Shown: positions 26,839 to 36,215, counted from the stretch's first letter. The stretch is DNA of 64,000 nt from Larkinella sp049445795 (GCF_049445795.1 NZ_JBMSDT010000012.1:62001-126000); one strand, 5' to 3'. Notes: a model not told the origin generated them from the sequence alone. A program made the numbers and translations.

Positions 26839-27921
26839 TCATTCTTCTCTTAAAAACCGCAACGCCCGCTGCTCCGACCAGTAGACGGTTTTGTTACGCC
26901 CGACCGGTGTAAAACCGCAATGACCGCCCTCGGCCGGAAATTCCATCCAGACGTGGGGAAGTTGGCGGGCCAGTTCTTCCGGAAAACACTCGCGCGACAA
27001 AAAAGGATCGTTTTTGGCGTTGACCACCAGCGTCGGAACGGCAATCTTGTCGAGGTACTGCAACGAACTGCTTTTCTCGTAATAATCCTCGGCATCCCGA
27101 AAACCGTGTAAACGCGCGGTGAACAGGTTGTCAAACTCCCGCAAAGTTCGCACTTTTTGCAATCCCTCCGTCTGGATCGTGCCCGGTATTAAGGCTGCTT
27201 TCTCAAAAACTTTTCGTTTCAGGGTCCGGTTGAAGCGCTTGTTGTAAATCTGGCTGTCCCAGGCTTCCAGTCGGCGCGACGCAGTCGTCAGATGCAGCGG
27301 CACCGAAAACACCACGGCTCGTTGAATCGCCGGATGAATCGCCTGGCCCTGTTCGCCCAGGTACTTGAGCGTAATATTTCCTCCGGCGCTGAATCCCAGC
27401 AGATTAATTCGCTCGTACCCTTTCTGCAGAGCATAGTCGATCACCAATTGCAAATCCGTCGTTTCGCCCAGATGATAAAACCGGGTCTGGCGGTTCATTT
27501 CCCCGCTGCAACTCCGGTAATGCCAGGCCAGGCAGTCGAAGCCGTTGGCCGTCAGATGCCGCACCATCCCCGCCAGATACTGCCGCCGTGAATCCCCCTC
27601 CAGGCCGTGGGAAAGGATAGTTAAGAATTTAGAGTTAAGACCGGGCCGCCGGGCGGTTAAGAGTTTTTCAGAACCAAATCCGCTCAGTAGTTCGGCATCT
27701 AACTCTAAACCGCCCGGCGGCCCGGTCTTAACTCTTAACTCTAAACTCTTAACTCCCGAAAAGCTCCAGTCGAGGTCGAGGAAATCGTCGTCGGGGGTTT
27801 CGATGCGCTCACGGACGTAGGGAACGTCCACTTTCCGAAACAGCGCGGGCACGATGGTTTGCAGGTGGCCATTCCACAGATGTGCGGGAGAACGGTAATC
27901 CGACGGGGAAATCAACGGCAT
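26839..27921 (-). CDS. YheT-family alpha/beta hydrolase carrying an in-frame repeat insertion
   Basis: A 360-residue hydrolase of the YheT/ABHD1-3 group: YRSPAHLWNGHLQTIVPALFR at the start, SHGLEGDSRRQYLAGMVRHL, the nucleophile elbow GFSAGGNIT, VNAKNDPFLS (acid) and EGGHCGF (catalytic His). Residues ~53-100 are not normal for the family. They are encoded by a long palindrome (27619-27755) inserted between the strand ending DFLDLDW and the one beginning TILSHGLEGD. The insertion keeps the frame and adds about 49 codons with no stop. I use the ATG at 27921; the frame is open to 28014. Whether the protein is active with the insertion is unknown. Confidence 0.88.
   Translation of the reverse strand: MPLISPSDYRSPAHLWNGHLQTIVPALFRKVDVPYVRERIETPDDDFLDLDWSFSGVKSLELRVKTGPPGGLELDAELLSGFGSEKLLTARRPGLNSKFLTILSHGLEGDSRRQYLAGMVRHLTANGFDCLAWHYRSCSGEMNRQTRFYHLGETTDLQLVIDYALQKGYERINLLGFSAGGNITLKYLGEQGQAIHPAIQRAVVFSVPLHLTTASRRLEAWDSQIYNKRFNRTLKRKVFEKAALIPGTIQTEGLQKVRTLREFDNLFTARLHGFRDAEDYYEKSSSLQYLDKIAVPTLVVNAKNDPFLSRECFPEELARQLPHVWMEFPAEGGHCGFTPVGRNKTVYWSEQRALRFLREE
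27619..27755. repeat. Palindromic repeat inside the YheT-like coding sequence
   Basis: Perfect 25-base arms at 27634-27658 and 27708-27732 (core GACCGGGCCGCCGGGCGGTT and complement) surround a 49-base loop. Outside the arms are GTTAAGAATTTAGA on the left and ACTCTTAACTCTAAACTCTT on the right. Related TTAACTCTTAAC strings occur at 31037-31062 in the gap after the GH13 gene. Confidence 0.92.
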
Positions 27922-28163
27922 AGAAATTCGGAAACGATGCGCAAAGGTAAGGGGTTCAGCGACAATGGGAAAATCAAATCCGAAGGAACGCTGAAAGAGC
28001 GTAGGCAAGACCACGTCGATGGTATCGTCCCGGTATTCAATTGTACTATTTCAGACCGTCGTTCAACTAATTTTATGGGCCGTTTAAACCCCTGTACTGT
28101 TAATTTGATCTAAGTTTTGTTTTCTTTGTGACGAATCATTCACCAAACAACCTTCTGATACCT

Positions 28164-28706
28164 ATGAAAAAGGGATTGTTATTTATGATTGCCGTGCTGG
28201 TGACAGCCACCTCCTCGCTGATGTTTGCGCAGAACAAAAGCCCACACCTCAAAGTTGAAAGCCCCGGCAAAACCATTAAAGTGGTGTACGGCCAGCCTTC
28301 CAAACGCGGACGGGTGATCTTTGGCCCCAATGGCCTGGAGAAATACGGCAAAGTCTGGCGGACCGGTGCAGACGAGGCAACCGAAATTTCGTTTACCAAA
28401 GACGTGATGTTTGGGAACAAAATGGTGAAAGCCGGGACCTATACCCTTTTTACCATTCCCGATGAAAAAGAATGGACCGTGATCCTGAACAGCAAACTAG
28501 GCCAATGGGGTGCCTATGACTACATCGACCCGGTGAAAGGGGCTGAACTGAAAAAACTGGACGTTGCTCAGATCAAAGTTCCCGCCAAAACGACTCCGGC
28601 CGTGGTGGAAAAACTGACCATTACGCCCACCGAATCAGACGTTACCATCGCCTGGGACCAGACTTCCATCTCGATCCCGGTCAAACCAACGGGCGGTACC
28701 AACTGA
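28164..28706 (+). CDS. DUF2911-family exported protein
   Basis: A 180-residue protein with a signal peptide (KKGLLFMIAVLVTATSSLMFAQ) and the DUF2911 pattern: VVYGQPSKRGRVIFG, KYGKVWRTGADEATEISFTKD, AGTYTLFTIPDEKEWTVILN and QWGAYDY. It is probably periplasmic. The family is common in Bacteroidota and has no known function. The ATG at 28164 gives a proper signal peptide; a GTG twelve codons upstream would bury it. Confidence 0.9.
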   Translation: MKKGLLFMIAVLVTATSSLMFAQNKSPHLKVESPGKTIKVVYGQPSKRGRVIFGPNGLEKYGKVWRTGADEATEISFTKDVMFGNKMVKAGTYTLFTIPDEKEWTVILNSKLGQWGAYDYIDPVKGAELKKLDVAQIKVPAKTTPAVVEKLTITPTESDVTIAWDQTSISIPVKPTGGTN

Positions 28707-28769
28707 AGAAAAACCGCCGGAGCGGCCCGCAGACGTACGATCTAGCGGTTGGCCAATACCCCGGAACAA

Positions 28770-28799
28770 GCAGCCCGACCAACCGGCCGGGCTGCTTGC
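28770..28799 (+). terminator. Probable terminator after the DUF2911 gene
   Basis: A 10-base stem AAGCAGCCCG / CGGGCTGCTT with a 10-base loop. The following GCTGTTTATA is a weak T tract, so termination may be partial. Confidence 0.55.
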
Positions 28800-28907
28800 T
28801 GTTTATACGGTCACAAAATAGCCGTTGCCGTTTACGAACAAGGTCTTCAGAAATAGGCCGACGGACCGTAATTTGGGGGAGCGTCATTTCAACCAAGCGC
28901 CTTCGCC

Positions 28908-30905
28908 ATGCCTGCTTCCCAGACCTTTATCTCCGATTCAACCCCGCTCGGCGTACAGCTCATCGACGGTGGGGCTACCTTCAAAACCTGGGCGCCGGGA
29001 GCTTTGGCCGTCCACGTGGTTCTGTACGATCCAGGTTCTACCAGCGACTGGGTGCCCACGGACGAAAACCGGCTCCTGCGCCGGGGCGACTACTGGACGG
29101 GGTTCTTTCCGGGTGTGGTCGACGGCACGCTGTACCGCTTCTGGATAGAAGGCCCGGGCGGGGCCGACTACAAACGCGATCCGCGCGCCCGCGAACTCGA
29201 ACTGTTTGGCTATCCGGAAGTCGATTGCATCGCGCGCGGGGCAAACGATTATCCGTGGCATGATGGCGGTTTTCGACCCCCGGCCTTTCACGAACTCATC
29301 ATTTACCAGTTCCACGTCGGCGTCTTTTACGCGTCAGACGGCCCCGCCGACGCCCGATTCGGCAAGTTTCTGGATGTAATCGACCGGATCGAATACCTGG
29401 CCGAGTTGGGCATCAACGCCGTGCAGCCGCTGCCGATTCAGGATTGGGGCGAAAAAGACAAGGCGCACCTGCAATACAGCCGGGGGTATAACAATACCGA
29501 CTTTTTCTCGCCCGAAATGGACTACTGCGTGGCCCCCAACCGCATCGGCCCTTACCTCAACCGGGTTAATGAATTGCTTGCCAAAAAAGGCCAGCCCGAA
29601 CTCCAGGCCAAAGACTTGTTCAGCCAGAGCAATCAGCTTAAGGCAATGATCGATCTGTTCCATTTGTACGGCATTGCGGTTATTCTGGATGTAGTCTACA
29701 ACCACGCGGGTGGCCCGATGGACGAAGAAAGCATGCGGTTTTTCGATCAACCCGCCAGCCAGAACTGGTGGGACTCGGATCAGTATTTCATCGGTGGTCC
29801 TGGCTGGGCGGGTGGCCGCATTTTTGATTACACAAAACCCGAGGTGCGCGCGTTCATTACCGACAACACCCGGTATTTTCTGGATGAATTTCACGTCGAC
29901 GGTTTTCGGTACGACGAGGTGCGGGTGATCACCAACAACGGCGGGCGGACATTCTGCCGCGAACTGACTGATACGCTCCGCTTCCACAAGCCCACGGCCA
30001 TCCAGATTGCCGAGTATTGGGACTGGGACCGTGCCAGCGCGGTGCTGCCGGTTCCCGACGGTTTGGGTTTTGATGCGGCCCTCGACGACGGCCTGCGTTA
30101 CGCCATCCGCGATGTGATTCAGAGCGCCAGTGGCGGGAAAACCGCCCCCATTCACCTTGACACCTTGCGCAATAAATTAAAAAAACCGGTCGCCTTCCCG
30201 GCAACCTGGCAATCCGTGGTGCATATCGAAAACCACGATCTGGTCGACGCCGACCGGCCCATCGAGCAGCAGCACGAAATTTTGCCGCGCATTCCGAAGC
30301 TGGCCGACCCCAGCAACGCTCACAGTTGGTATGCCCGCAGCCGGGCGCGGGTAGCCACCGGGTTGGTGCTCACGGCCCCCGGTATTCCGATGCTGTTTAT
30401 GGGGCAGGAATTTCTGGAAGACAAACCCTGGCACAACGATCCGAAACGGAATGAATTTTTCATTTACTGGGACGGTCTTCAGCAACCGGGACCGATGCGC
30501 GATTTTCTGAAGTTTGTTCGTGAATTATGCTGGCTGCGTCGTCGGTATCCGGCCCTGCAGGGTGAAGGGCTGAATCCGTACTTCAACCACAACCAGGACC
30601 GGGTACTGGCGTTTCAACGCTGGGTAGAGGGAATAGGTCAGGATGTGATCGTCGTCGTTTCGCTGGCCGAAGATACCCGCTGGAACTACCCGCTCCCCCT
30701 CCCCGTAGGCGGTTTCTGGCACGAAGTCTTTAACAGCGACGCCTACGACAGCCTGCCTTCCGGCACGGCCTACAACCCCAACGCCGTCGGCAATCCGGGC
30801 GGCATCATCGCCAACGGCCCCGCCCGGGCCGGACAACCCACCTCCGCCCGCATCACCCTCCCCGCCAACAGCCTGCTGGTGTTTGCAAAAACGAAAAATG
30901 AGTAG
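28908..30905 (+). CDS. GH13-family alpha-glucan enzyme with N-terminal CBM48-like domain
   Basis: A 665-residue alpha-amylase-superfamily enzyme. Residues ~10-110 form a beta-sandwich like CBM48 (GVQLIDGGATFKTWAPGA). The barrel carries the four GH13 regions: DVVYNH, GFRYDEVRV with nucleophile Asp336, the acid/base Glu369 in IAEYWD, and HIENHD with Asp444. It has no signal peptide, so it is cytoplasmic. The layout matches the branching-enzyme/trehalohydrolase group of GH13, but I cannot separate hydrolase from transferase. A C-terminal beta domain (about 570-665) completes it. It is a single gene, about 200 bases after DUF2911. Confidence 0.9.
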   Translation: MPASQTFISDSTPLGVQLIDGGATFKTWAPGALAVHVVLYDPGSTSDWVPTDENRLLRRGDYWTGFFPGVVDGTLYRFWIEGPGGADYKRDPRARELELFGYPEVDCIARGANDYPWHDGGFRPPAFHELIIYQFHVGVFYASDGPADARFGKFLDVIDRIEYLAELGINAVQPLPIQDWGEKDKAHLQYSRGYNNTDFFSPEMDYCVAPNRIGPYLNRVNELLAKKGQPELQAKDLFSQSNQLKAMIDLFHLYGIAVILDVVYNHAGGPMDEESMRFFDQPASQNWWDSDQYFIGGPGWAGGRIFDYTKPEVRAFITDNTRYFLDEFHVDGFRYDEVRVITNNGGRTFCRELTDTLRFHKPTAIQIAEYWDWDRASAVLPVPDGLGFDAALDDGLRYAIRDVIQSASGGKTAPIHLDTLRNKLKKPVAFPATWQSVVHIENHDLVDADRPIEQQHEILPRIPKLADPSNAHSWYARSRARVATGLVLTAPGIPMLFMGQEFLEDKPWHNDPKRNEFFIYWDGLQQPGPMRDFLKFVRELCWLRRRYPALQGEGLNPYFNHNQDRVLAFQRWVEGIGQDVIVVVSLAEDTRWNYPLPLPVGGFWHEVFNSDAYDSLPSGTAYNPNAVGNPGGIIANGPARAGQPTSARITLPANSLLVFAKTKNE

Positions 30906-31072
30906 CTAGATACTGGATGGTTTGGATGCTAGATGGTTGGTTATTGGATGGCTGAAATGGTTGGAGGGCTGAAACAGCCGAATGATTATCCCGTAACCAT
31001 CCAGCCGTCTCAACCCTCCAACCCCCCTTTACTTTTAACTCTTAACTTTTAATTCTTAACTCCTTTACTCCC
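30906..31072. repeat. Repeat-rich gap: TACTGGATG and TTAACTCTTAAC motifs
   Basis: The left half has GATACTGGATGGTTTGGATG and GGATGGCTGAAATGG repeats, mirrored by AACCATCCAGCCGTCTCAAC. The right half has ACTTTTAACTCTTAACTTTT. The first type also occurs before mutA (50971-51053), and the second in the YheT insertion. Confidence 0.65.
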
Positions 31073-33118
31073 TCAGGGTTCGTCGGCGTTTTTGGTGGCA
31101 GACGAAGCGGTTTTTCCGTTAGCGAGTGAATTGATCCAGGCGGCAATTTTCAGCGCGTCGGCTTTCGGAACCTGCGGCATGGGCGGCATCTCGGTCGAAT
31201 AATCCGGCCAGTTCTGCGGTTTCGGATTGTAAATCAGCTCGACGATTTTTTCATTGGAATAGCCGCGTTTGGCCACATCGGCAAACGCCGGACCCACCTG
31301 CCGTTTTTCGGCATTGTGGCAGGCCGAGCAGGTGTGGCGGTTCAGCAGCGGTTTTACTTCGTCGTACGTCGGTGCTTTGGCCACCAGCGTTCCGGTTTTG
31401 GCCGAGGGCGCTGCGGTCGTTTTCGCACCGGCTTTTACCCCGGCTTTGGTGGGGGCGGTTTTCTTGCCCGGAGCGGTTGAGGTGGCAGCGGCCGGGGCCA
31501 CTTTGGCGGCCGCCGAATTAGTGGTGCTCACCTCATTCATCGCCAGTTTCTGCCCTTCCGGAATGTTGTTCAGCGTGTAATACGCCGTCGGATGCACGAG
31601 TGAATACGAACCTTCGGCCGCCCGGACGCCGTCCAGCGTCAGGTTATGGATGTAATACTGCCGCAGGTTGTCGACAATCACGCGGGCCTTCAGGCCATCC
31701 GCCGACACTTTCACACCTTTCACGGCGTGCGTTTCCTTATTGACCGTCGGGCTACCATACACCGGGTGGTACTTGTAAATGAAGCTTTCGACCGAGTACG
31801 ACGCCAGATCTTCGGCTGATTTGCGGTCGACGGGCATCGTAAACTCGATTTCAAAACCGTCGGGCATCGCCCGCACCGCGCGCATTTCAAACGGCATGAC
31901 GTTGTTCCAGGTCAGGCGTTGCAGCCCTTCGTCGGCTTCCCCCGCCGAGCCCCAGCCCCGGTTGGTTTCGCCCACGAACAGCGAACCGTCTTTGGCCCAG
32001 GCCATCCGCAGCACACCCGAGCGAAAACCGCTCCGGAAATCGAACGAAGCACCCTGAAACTCGCCGTTCACTTTTTCCATGAACACCCGCGTAATCTTGC
32101 TCTGGCCCTGATCACCCACCAGCAACTGGCCCTGGAACGGCCCGAACGATCCTTCCGGAATTTTCACGATCTCGGAGTTCGAGATGCCCTGAATCCCGTG
32201 GGGCAACCACACAACCGGCAACTGAATTTCCGGAAACTCCTTCTTCATTTCGAACAAGGTCACGAATTTCTCGTCGACGACGTTTTCCGGTTTGATGGCC
32301 CTGCCCCGCTCGTCGCGGTTGTCGCGCGGGTTGATGCGGGCGTACAATTGCTCCTGCGTCAGTTTTACCGGCGACTTCGGGTCACCGCTCCAACGCAAAC
32401 CGGCCGGGTGGCCCATAAAAGCGCCTTTCTTGACGTGCCAGACGCCCCCGGAACCAATCCAGTCGCCCTGGTTGTCGGTGTAAAACAGTTCGCCGTCGAT
32501 CATGCCCAAACCGGCTGGCGACCGAACGCCCGTTGCCCAGGGTTCGATCTGGCCGTCTTTGGTGATGTGCATGATCCAGCCCCGCCAGGGTACCCGGCTT
32601 TCGCCCGCCCACCATTTCTCATCGCCGAAGGCTACGTTGCCCGAGATGAAAAACGAACCGTCGGGGGCGAGTTTCGGTCCAAACGTGTATTCGTGGTAGT
32701 GCCCCGAAACCGGGATGTTGGTTACGGTTTCCAAAATGTCGGCTTTCCCGTCTTTGTTGGAATCGACCAGTTTGGTCAATTCACCGCGCTGGGCGCAATA
32801 GAGGGCACCGTCTTTGTAGGCCAACCCCAGCACTTCGTGCAAACCAGAGGCAAATTTCCGGAAAAACGGCCGGCGGCTTGTCGGGTTTTCCACAATCCAG
32901 ACATCGCCCCGGCGCGTGGCCACGCCCAGGTCGCCGTTGGGCAGAACCGTCAGACCACCCACTTCCAGCAGCGTTCCTTCCGGTGCCGACACCTTCAGGA
33001 TTTTATAAAAATCTTCTTCCTTGGGCGACTCCTGCGCCCAACCCGCCGAACAAACGGCCGCCGATACCAACGCGCTCAGGGCCGCCCGACGAAATAGGGA
33101 TGTATGAATTCGTTTCAT
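31073..33118 (-). CDS. Exported beta-propeller protein with C-terminal cytochrome c domain
   Basis: A 681-residue exported protein (signal peptide RAALSALVSAAVCSAGWAQ). Residues ~40-400 look like a glucose/sorbosone-dehydrogenase-type six-bladed propeller (GGLTVLPNGDLGVATRRGDVWIV, SPAGLGMIDGELFYTDNQGDW, LVGDQGQSKITRVFME, GETNRGWGS). After a beta domain comes an Ala/Pro/Lys-rich linker (~535-585). A cytochrome c domain follows, with CSACH at 597-601 and a distal Met in EMPPMPQ. It is likely a periplasmic sugar-oxidising or electron-transfer protein. It is 5 bases downstream of the DUF1080 gene on the same strand, so they form an operon. Confidence 0.88.
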   Translation of the reverse strand: MKRIHTSLFRRAALSALVSAAVCSAGWAQESPKEEDFYKILKVSAPEGTLLEVGGLTVLPNGDLGVATRRGDVWIVENPTSRRPFFRKFASGLHEVLGLAYKDGALYCAQRGELTKLVDSNKDGKADILETVTNIPVSGHYHEYTFGPKLAPDGSFFISGNVAFGDEKWWAGESRVPWRGWIMHITKDGQIEPWATGVRSPAGLGMIDGELFYTDNQGDWIGSGGVWHVKKGAFMGHPAGLRWSGDPKSPVKLTQEQLYARINPRDNRDERGRAIKPENVVDEKFVTLFEMKKEFPEIQLPVVWLPHGIQGISNSEIVKIPEGSFGPFQGQLLVGDQGQSKITRVFMEKVNGEFQGASFDFRSGFRSGVLRMAWAKDGSLFVGETNRGWGSAGEADEGLQRLTWNNVMPFEMRAVRAMPDGFEIEFTMPVDRKSAEDLASYSVESFIYKYHPVYGSPTVNKETHAVKGVKVSADGLKARVIVDNLRQYYIHNLTLDGVRAAEGSYSLVHPTAYYTLNNIPEGQKLAMNEVSTTNSAAAKVAPAAATSTAPGKKTAPTKAGVKAGAKTTAAPSAKTGTLVAKAPTYDEVKPLLNRHTCSACHNAEKRQVGPAFADVAKRGYSNEKIVELIYNPKPQNWPDYSTEMPPMPQVPKADALKIAAWINSLANGKTASSATKNADEP

Positions 33119-33123
33119 CGATT

Positions 33124-34980
33124 TTAAAACAAAATGGAGTAACTCAATTTTCCTTTCACCGGCACAATCAACTCCTGCCGGTCGCCCACTTTGCGCACAG
33201 CCGGGGTAGCTCCTCCGGCGTCATCGACCCGGACGTAATACGCCTTGCCGTCTACGAGATACATGCCATTTTCCAAAGCTGCAATCGTAGCACCTTCCGC
33301 CAGACGTGCGTACAGATCCGCCGACGGGTTCTGCACGGTCATTTCACGCCGAACGCCCTGCCCGTTTTCCAACACCCGGATGGCATCGCTGACCGTGGCA
33401 CCGTACACCTGATACCGGAACGTCGGGCGGTCACTTTCGTCCAGCACATAACCCCGCGTCCGAAAACCGGTCCCGGTCGTGTCCGACACCCAGGCGGCTT
33501 GCGGAGAAGCCAGTTTTGCAAGTCCGAGCATCGGCGTGCCTAAGCGCTGCACCATGCCGACGGGCCGCGAAGAGCCATCGCCCCGCTCGTGCCACATCGG
33601 TGTTGCGTCCAGAAACTGTCCGCGCCAAACCTGCACGAGCGTCCCGTTGTCCATGTCGTAGGTGTAATGCACCTGCTCCGGGCTGCCCACCGATACGGCG
33701 TGAACGACGCGCAACGTCCGGCCCTGGGCGTTTTTGTAGCCCGGCATGTCCATAAAACTGCGCAAAACCGTATTTGCGGTTGCATTGACCAGGATTGGGT
33801 CGACTGGGTCGCCGGTGGCGGCACTGCCCGGATCGCTGATGATGTATTCGCGGATACCGGGACCGGTTACAGCCAGCCCGATCGACGGTTTGGCCCAGTC
33901 TTCCATTTTGGCATACAGCAGTTCGAACGGCACCTCACCGGCTGGCAGCGAAACCGTGCCGCGTTGCCGCCGGTCGCCCGGCGCAATCACCACCTGGTTG
34001 TTGATTTTCATCATACCACCGCCCCCGGCTGCGCCCAGGTTGAAAGCGTATTCGCCCGGTTCTTTAACCCGCAGCGTGCCGGTGTACCGAATCAGAAAGT
34101 CGTTCGGAATCCGGGTGACGTTGGCCGTCAGCAGCACCGACGAACCTTCAGCTTCGGGCGGTAATTTGCTGAAATCCGGCTCCTTATCAAACCGTCCTTT
34201 GTACACGGTGTACTTTAGGTTCGTCAGTTCGGGGCGCGGTTTGTCGTAGTTTTTAATGACAATATTCCGGATAGCCACCGGTCCGTGGTCGCCCTGAATC
34301 CGCAGCGGCCCCATCGCTACCTCGTTGTTGCCGAGTGCACCCCGCGTCGGTCCTGAGAGTTCCACGTTTTCGTGAATCGCAACGCCGTTCAATTCGACGA
34401 GCAGCATGCGGGCGTTCTCAATTTTCTTGCCGCTGGCGTCGAAACGGGGGGCCTGGAACGAGATTTTCAGGTGTTGCCACAAACCGGGTGCCCGGCTGGC
34501 ATTCTGGCGGGGCGGATGACCTTCGTAGCCTTTCTGTCCCTCCGGGCGGCTGTCATCCCAGCGCTCATAAATTCCTCCATTGTCGCCCGCTTTTGGTGCT
34601 TTAACACCCCAACTATCGAGCAACTGTACTTCGTAACGTCCTTGCAGATAAATTCCGGAATTGGACCCTTTCGCGATCAAAAAATCCAAATCCAGGTCCA
34701 CATCCCCGTGTTGAAAATTCGATACCAGATCGATGTTCCCGTCTTTAGCGGGTAAATTGGCCAAAATACCGGTTCCTTTCGTACTGGTCAGCACGGTGTT
34801 CTGCGATAGGTTGGCCGCCACATCCCCGACGATCCGCCAGTTGTTCCCGGGTTTCTGAAAAGCACTTAAATCGTTGAGTGGCAGAGCCGTTGGCTGATCT
34901 GCTTTAGGCTGCGCAAAAGCCAGCCCGGCGCTACAAATCCAGCCGACGCCCCACACCAAACGGGTGAACGTTGTGTTCAT
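33124..34980 (-). CDS. Exported DUF1080 (3-keto-disaccharide hydrolase-like) multidomain protein
   Basis: A 618-residue exported protein (signal ending GLAFAQ). Residues ~30-245 form a DUF1080-like concanavalin fold: GDVDLDLDFLIAKGSNSGIYLQGRYEVQLLDSWG, IYERWDD and GPLRIQGDHGPVAIRNIVIK. Residues ~255-370 resemble a PA14-like beta domain (SVLLTANVTRI...RYTGTLRVKEPGEYAFNLGA). The C-terminal ~240 residues I do not recognise. DUF1080 proteins include enzymes that cleave 3-keto-glycosides. It forms an operon with the propeller-cytochrome gene and faces a second DUF1080 gene across a 293-base promoter region. Confidence 0.88.
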   Translation of the reverse strand: MNTTFTRLVWGVGWICSAGLAFAQPKADQPTALPLNDLSAFQKPGNNWRIVGDVAANLSQNTVLTSTKGTGILANLPAKDGNIDLVSNFQHGDVDLDLDFLIAKGSNSGIYLQGRYEVQLLDSWGVKAPKAGDNGGIYERWDDSRPEGQKGYEGHPPRQNASRAPGLWQHLKISFQAPRFDASGKKIENARMLLVELNGVAIHENVELSGPTRGALGNNEVAMGPLRIQGDHGPVAIRNIVIKNYDKPRPELTNLKYTVYKGRFDKEPDFSKLPPEAEGSSVLLTANVTRIPNDFLIRYTGTLRVKEPGEYAFNLGAAGGGGMMKINNQVVIAPGDRRQRGTVSLPAGEVPFELLYAKMEDWAKPSIGLAVTGPGIREYIISDPGSAATGDPVDPILVNATANTVLRSFMDMPGYKNAQGRTLRVVHAVSVGSPEQVHYTYDMDNGTLVQVWRGQFLDATPMWHERGDGSSRPVGMVQRLGTPMLGLAKLASPQAAWVSDTTGTGFRTRGYVLDESDRPTFRYQVYGATVSDAIRVLENGQGVRREMTVQNPSADLYARLAEGATIAALENGMYLVDGKAYYVRVDDAGGATPAVRKVGDRQELIVPVKGKLSYSILF

Positions 34981-35216
34981 GGAAAATGAGAATTATAGGT
35001 TTAATTGAAGCCGAAAGTTACCCATTTTTTAAATTTTTTTATAAAATAGGCTTTAACTTACACAATTATACAATTCCGGCATTTGATTTTGTCCTTCCAA
35101 GATGAAATAATCCTGCCGAGTTGGATGTTTCTCAGCTCTTTACAAGGATTGGCGGAACGGATAAAGAAAATAGCCTGTCGCCGGGCGCAAAAACGTCAAA
35201 GCGTTGAGATTTCGGC

Positions 35217-35224
35217 TATCTTTG
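35217..35224 (+). promoter_or_regulatory. Putative -7 promoter element (TAnnTTTG)
   Basis: TATCTTTG matches the Bacteroidota -7 consensus and lies 49 bases upstream of the ATG at 35274. I see no TTG at the usual -33 spacing, so support is partial. It sits in the 293-base divergent promoter region, where I see no gene. Confidence 0.45.
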
Positions 35225-35273
35225 AAGGCGGTATTTTCGTGCAACTCATTGTTCATACAATCCAATTTTTCGA

Positions 35274-36065
35274 ATGAAAAAACGTACACTAGCCATTGCC
35301 TTATTGACGTTTCTGGCGCAACTGGCAGTCGCCCAGGAAAAACGGCAGCAAAATCCGGAATCGTCTGAAATCTGGGAACCGGTTCCGCGCGTAGTTACAC
35401 CCGGCGAATTGTCGCCCGGCGCAGCTTCCGGCACCACGGCCCCTTCGGATGCCATTGTATTGTTCGACGGCAAAGACGGCAGCAAATGGGTATCGGTGAA
35501 AGGGTACAGCGAAGCCAACTGGAGTGGCGTCACGGAAGGTTCAAACCCCTGGCCGATCCGCGACGGGGCCATGTACTCTGCCAAAGGGGCCTCCCTGCGC
35601 ACCAAGCAGGAGTTTCAGGATTTCCAGCTTCACATTGAATTCCGGACGCCCGACAAAATTGAAGGCCAGGGCCAGGGACGTGGCAATAGTGGTATTTTCC
35701 TACAGGGTCGTTACGAACTTCAGGTGCTCGACGGCTACAACAACCCGACGTACTCGAACGGGATGGTCGGCTCGATTTACAAACAGGCCATTCCGCTGGT
35801 CAATCCCAGCCGAAAACCGGGCGAATGGCAGACCTACGACATCATCTATTATGCACCCCGGTTTAACAAAGACGGTATGATGCTCGAACAGGGCAAGGTG
35901 ACAGTGCTTCTGAATGGGGTCCTGGTCCAGTATGACACCCGCATCAAAGGCACAACGGAATACATTGGCTATCCGAAAATTCAGCCGCACGGCAAAGGGC
36001 CGCTGCTGCTCCAGGACCACGGCAACCCGGTCGGCTTCCGGAATATTTGGATTCGGGAGTTGTAG
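35274..36065 (+). CDS. Exported DUF1080 protein
   Basis: A 263-residue single-domain DUF1080 protein with a signal peptide (TLAIALLTFLAQLAVAQ). The domain spans ~55-263: IVLFDGKDGSKWVSVKG, GAMYSAKGASLRTKQEFQDF, GQGRGNSGIFLQGRYELQVL, NPSRKPGEWQTYDIIYYAPRF, and the end DHGNPVGFRNIWIREL. It is predicted to be periplasmic. The family fold is a jelly-roll glycosidase-like hydrolase; 3-keto-glycoside cleavage is known for some members. It is transcribed divergently from the other DUF1080/cytochrome operon. Confidence 0.92.
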   Translation: MKKRTLAIALLTFLAQLAVAQEKRQQNPESSEIWEPVPRVVTPGELSPGAASGTTAPSDAIVLFDGKDGSKWVSVKGYSEANWSGVTEGSNPWPIRDGAMYSAKGASLRTKQEFQDFQLHIEFRTPDKIEGQGQGRGNSGIFLQGRYELQVLDGYNNPTYSNGMVGSIYKQAIPLVNPSRKPGEWQTYDIIYYAPRFNKDGMMLEQGKVTVLLNGVLVQYDTRIKGTTEYIGYPKIQPHGKGPLLLQDHGNPVGFRNIWIREL

Positions 36066-36080
36066 TTTTTTAAGATTGTT

Positions 36081-36150
36081 ACACAGGGTTAATCAGAGGT
36101 TATCAGAGTTAATCAGAGATTTCCCTGATAACCTCTGATTAACCCTGTGT
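36081..36150. repeat. Palindromic repeat, family E
   Basis: Perfect 26-base arms (ACACAGGGTTAATCAGAGGT at the left end; complement 36125-36150). Inside is a shorter copy of the same ATCAGAG units. This is a single copy in the window; it may also terminate transcription from the DUF1080 gene. Confidence 0.88.
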
Positions 36151-36215
36151 AATAACATTTTTCACCTCTAAAACCGGAATCCTTGTTTATATTGCGTCTA
36201 AATAAGCAAATTCCG

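Noticed and set aside
31919..33097. 392-codon plus-strand frame opposite the propeller-cytochrome gene
   Set aside because: It is antisense to a gene with signal peptide and CxxCH motif and shows no protein features itself.
36081..36150. Family E palindrome as a riboswitch
   Set aside because: Its two arms are perfect complements and it follows a stop codon. That suits a repeat or terminator better than a ligand-binding aptamer.
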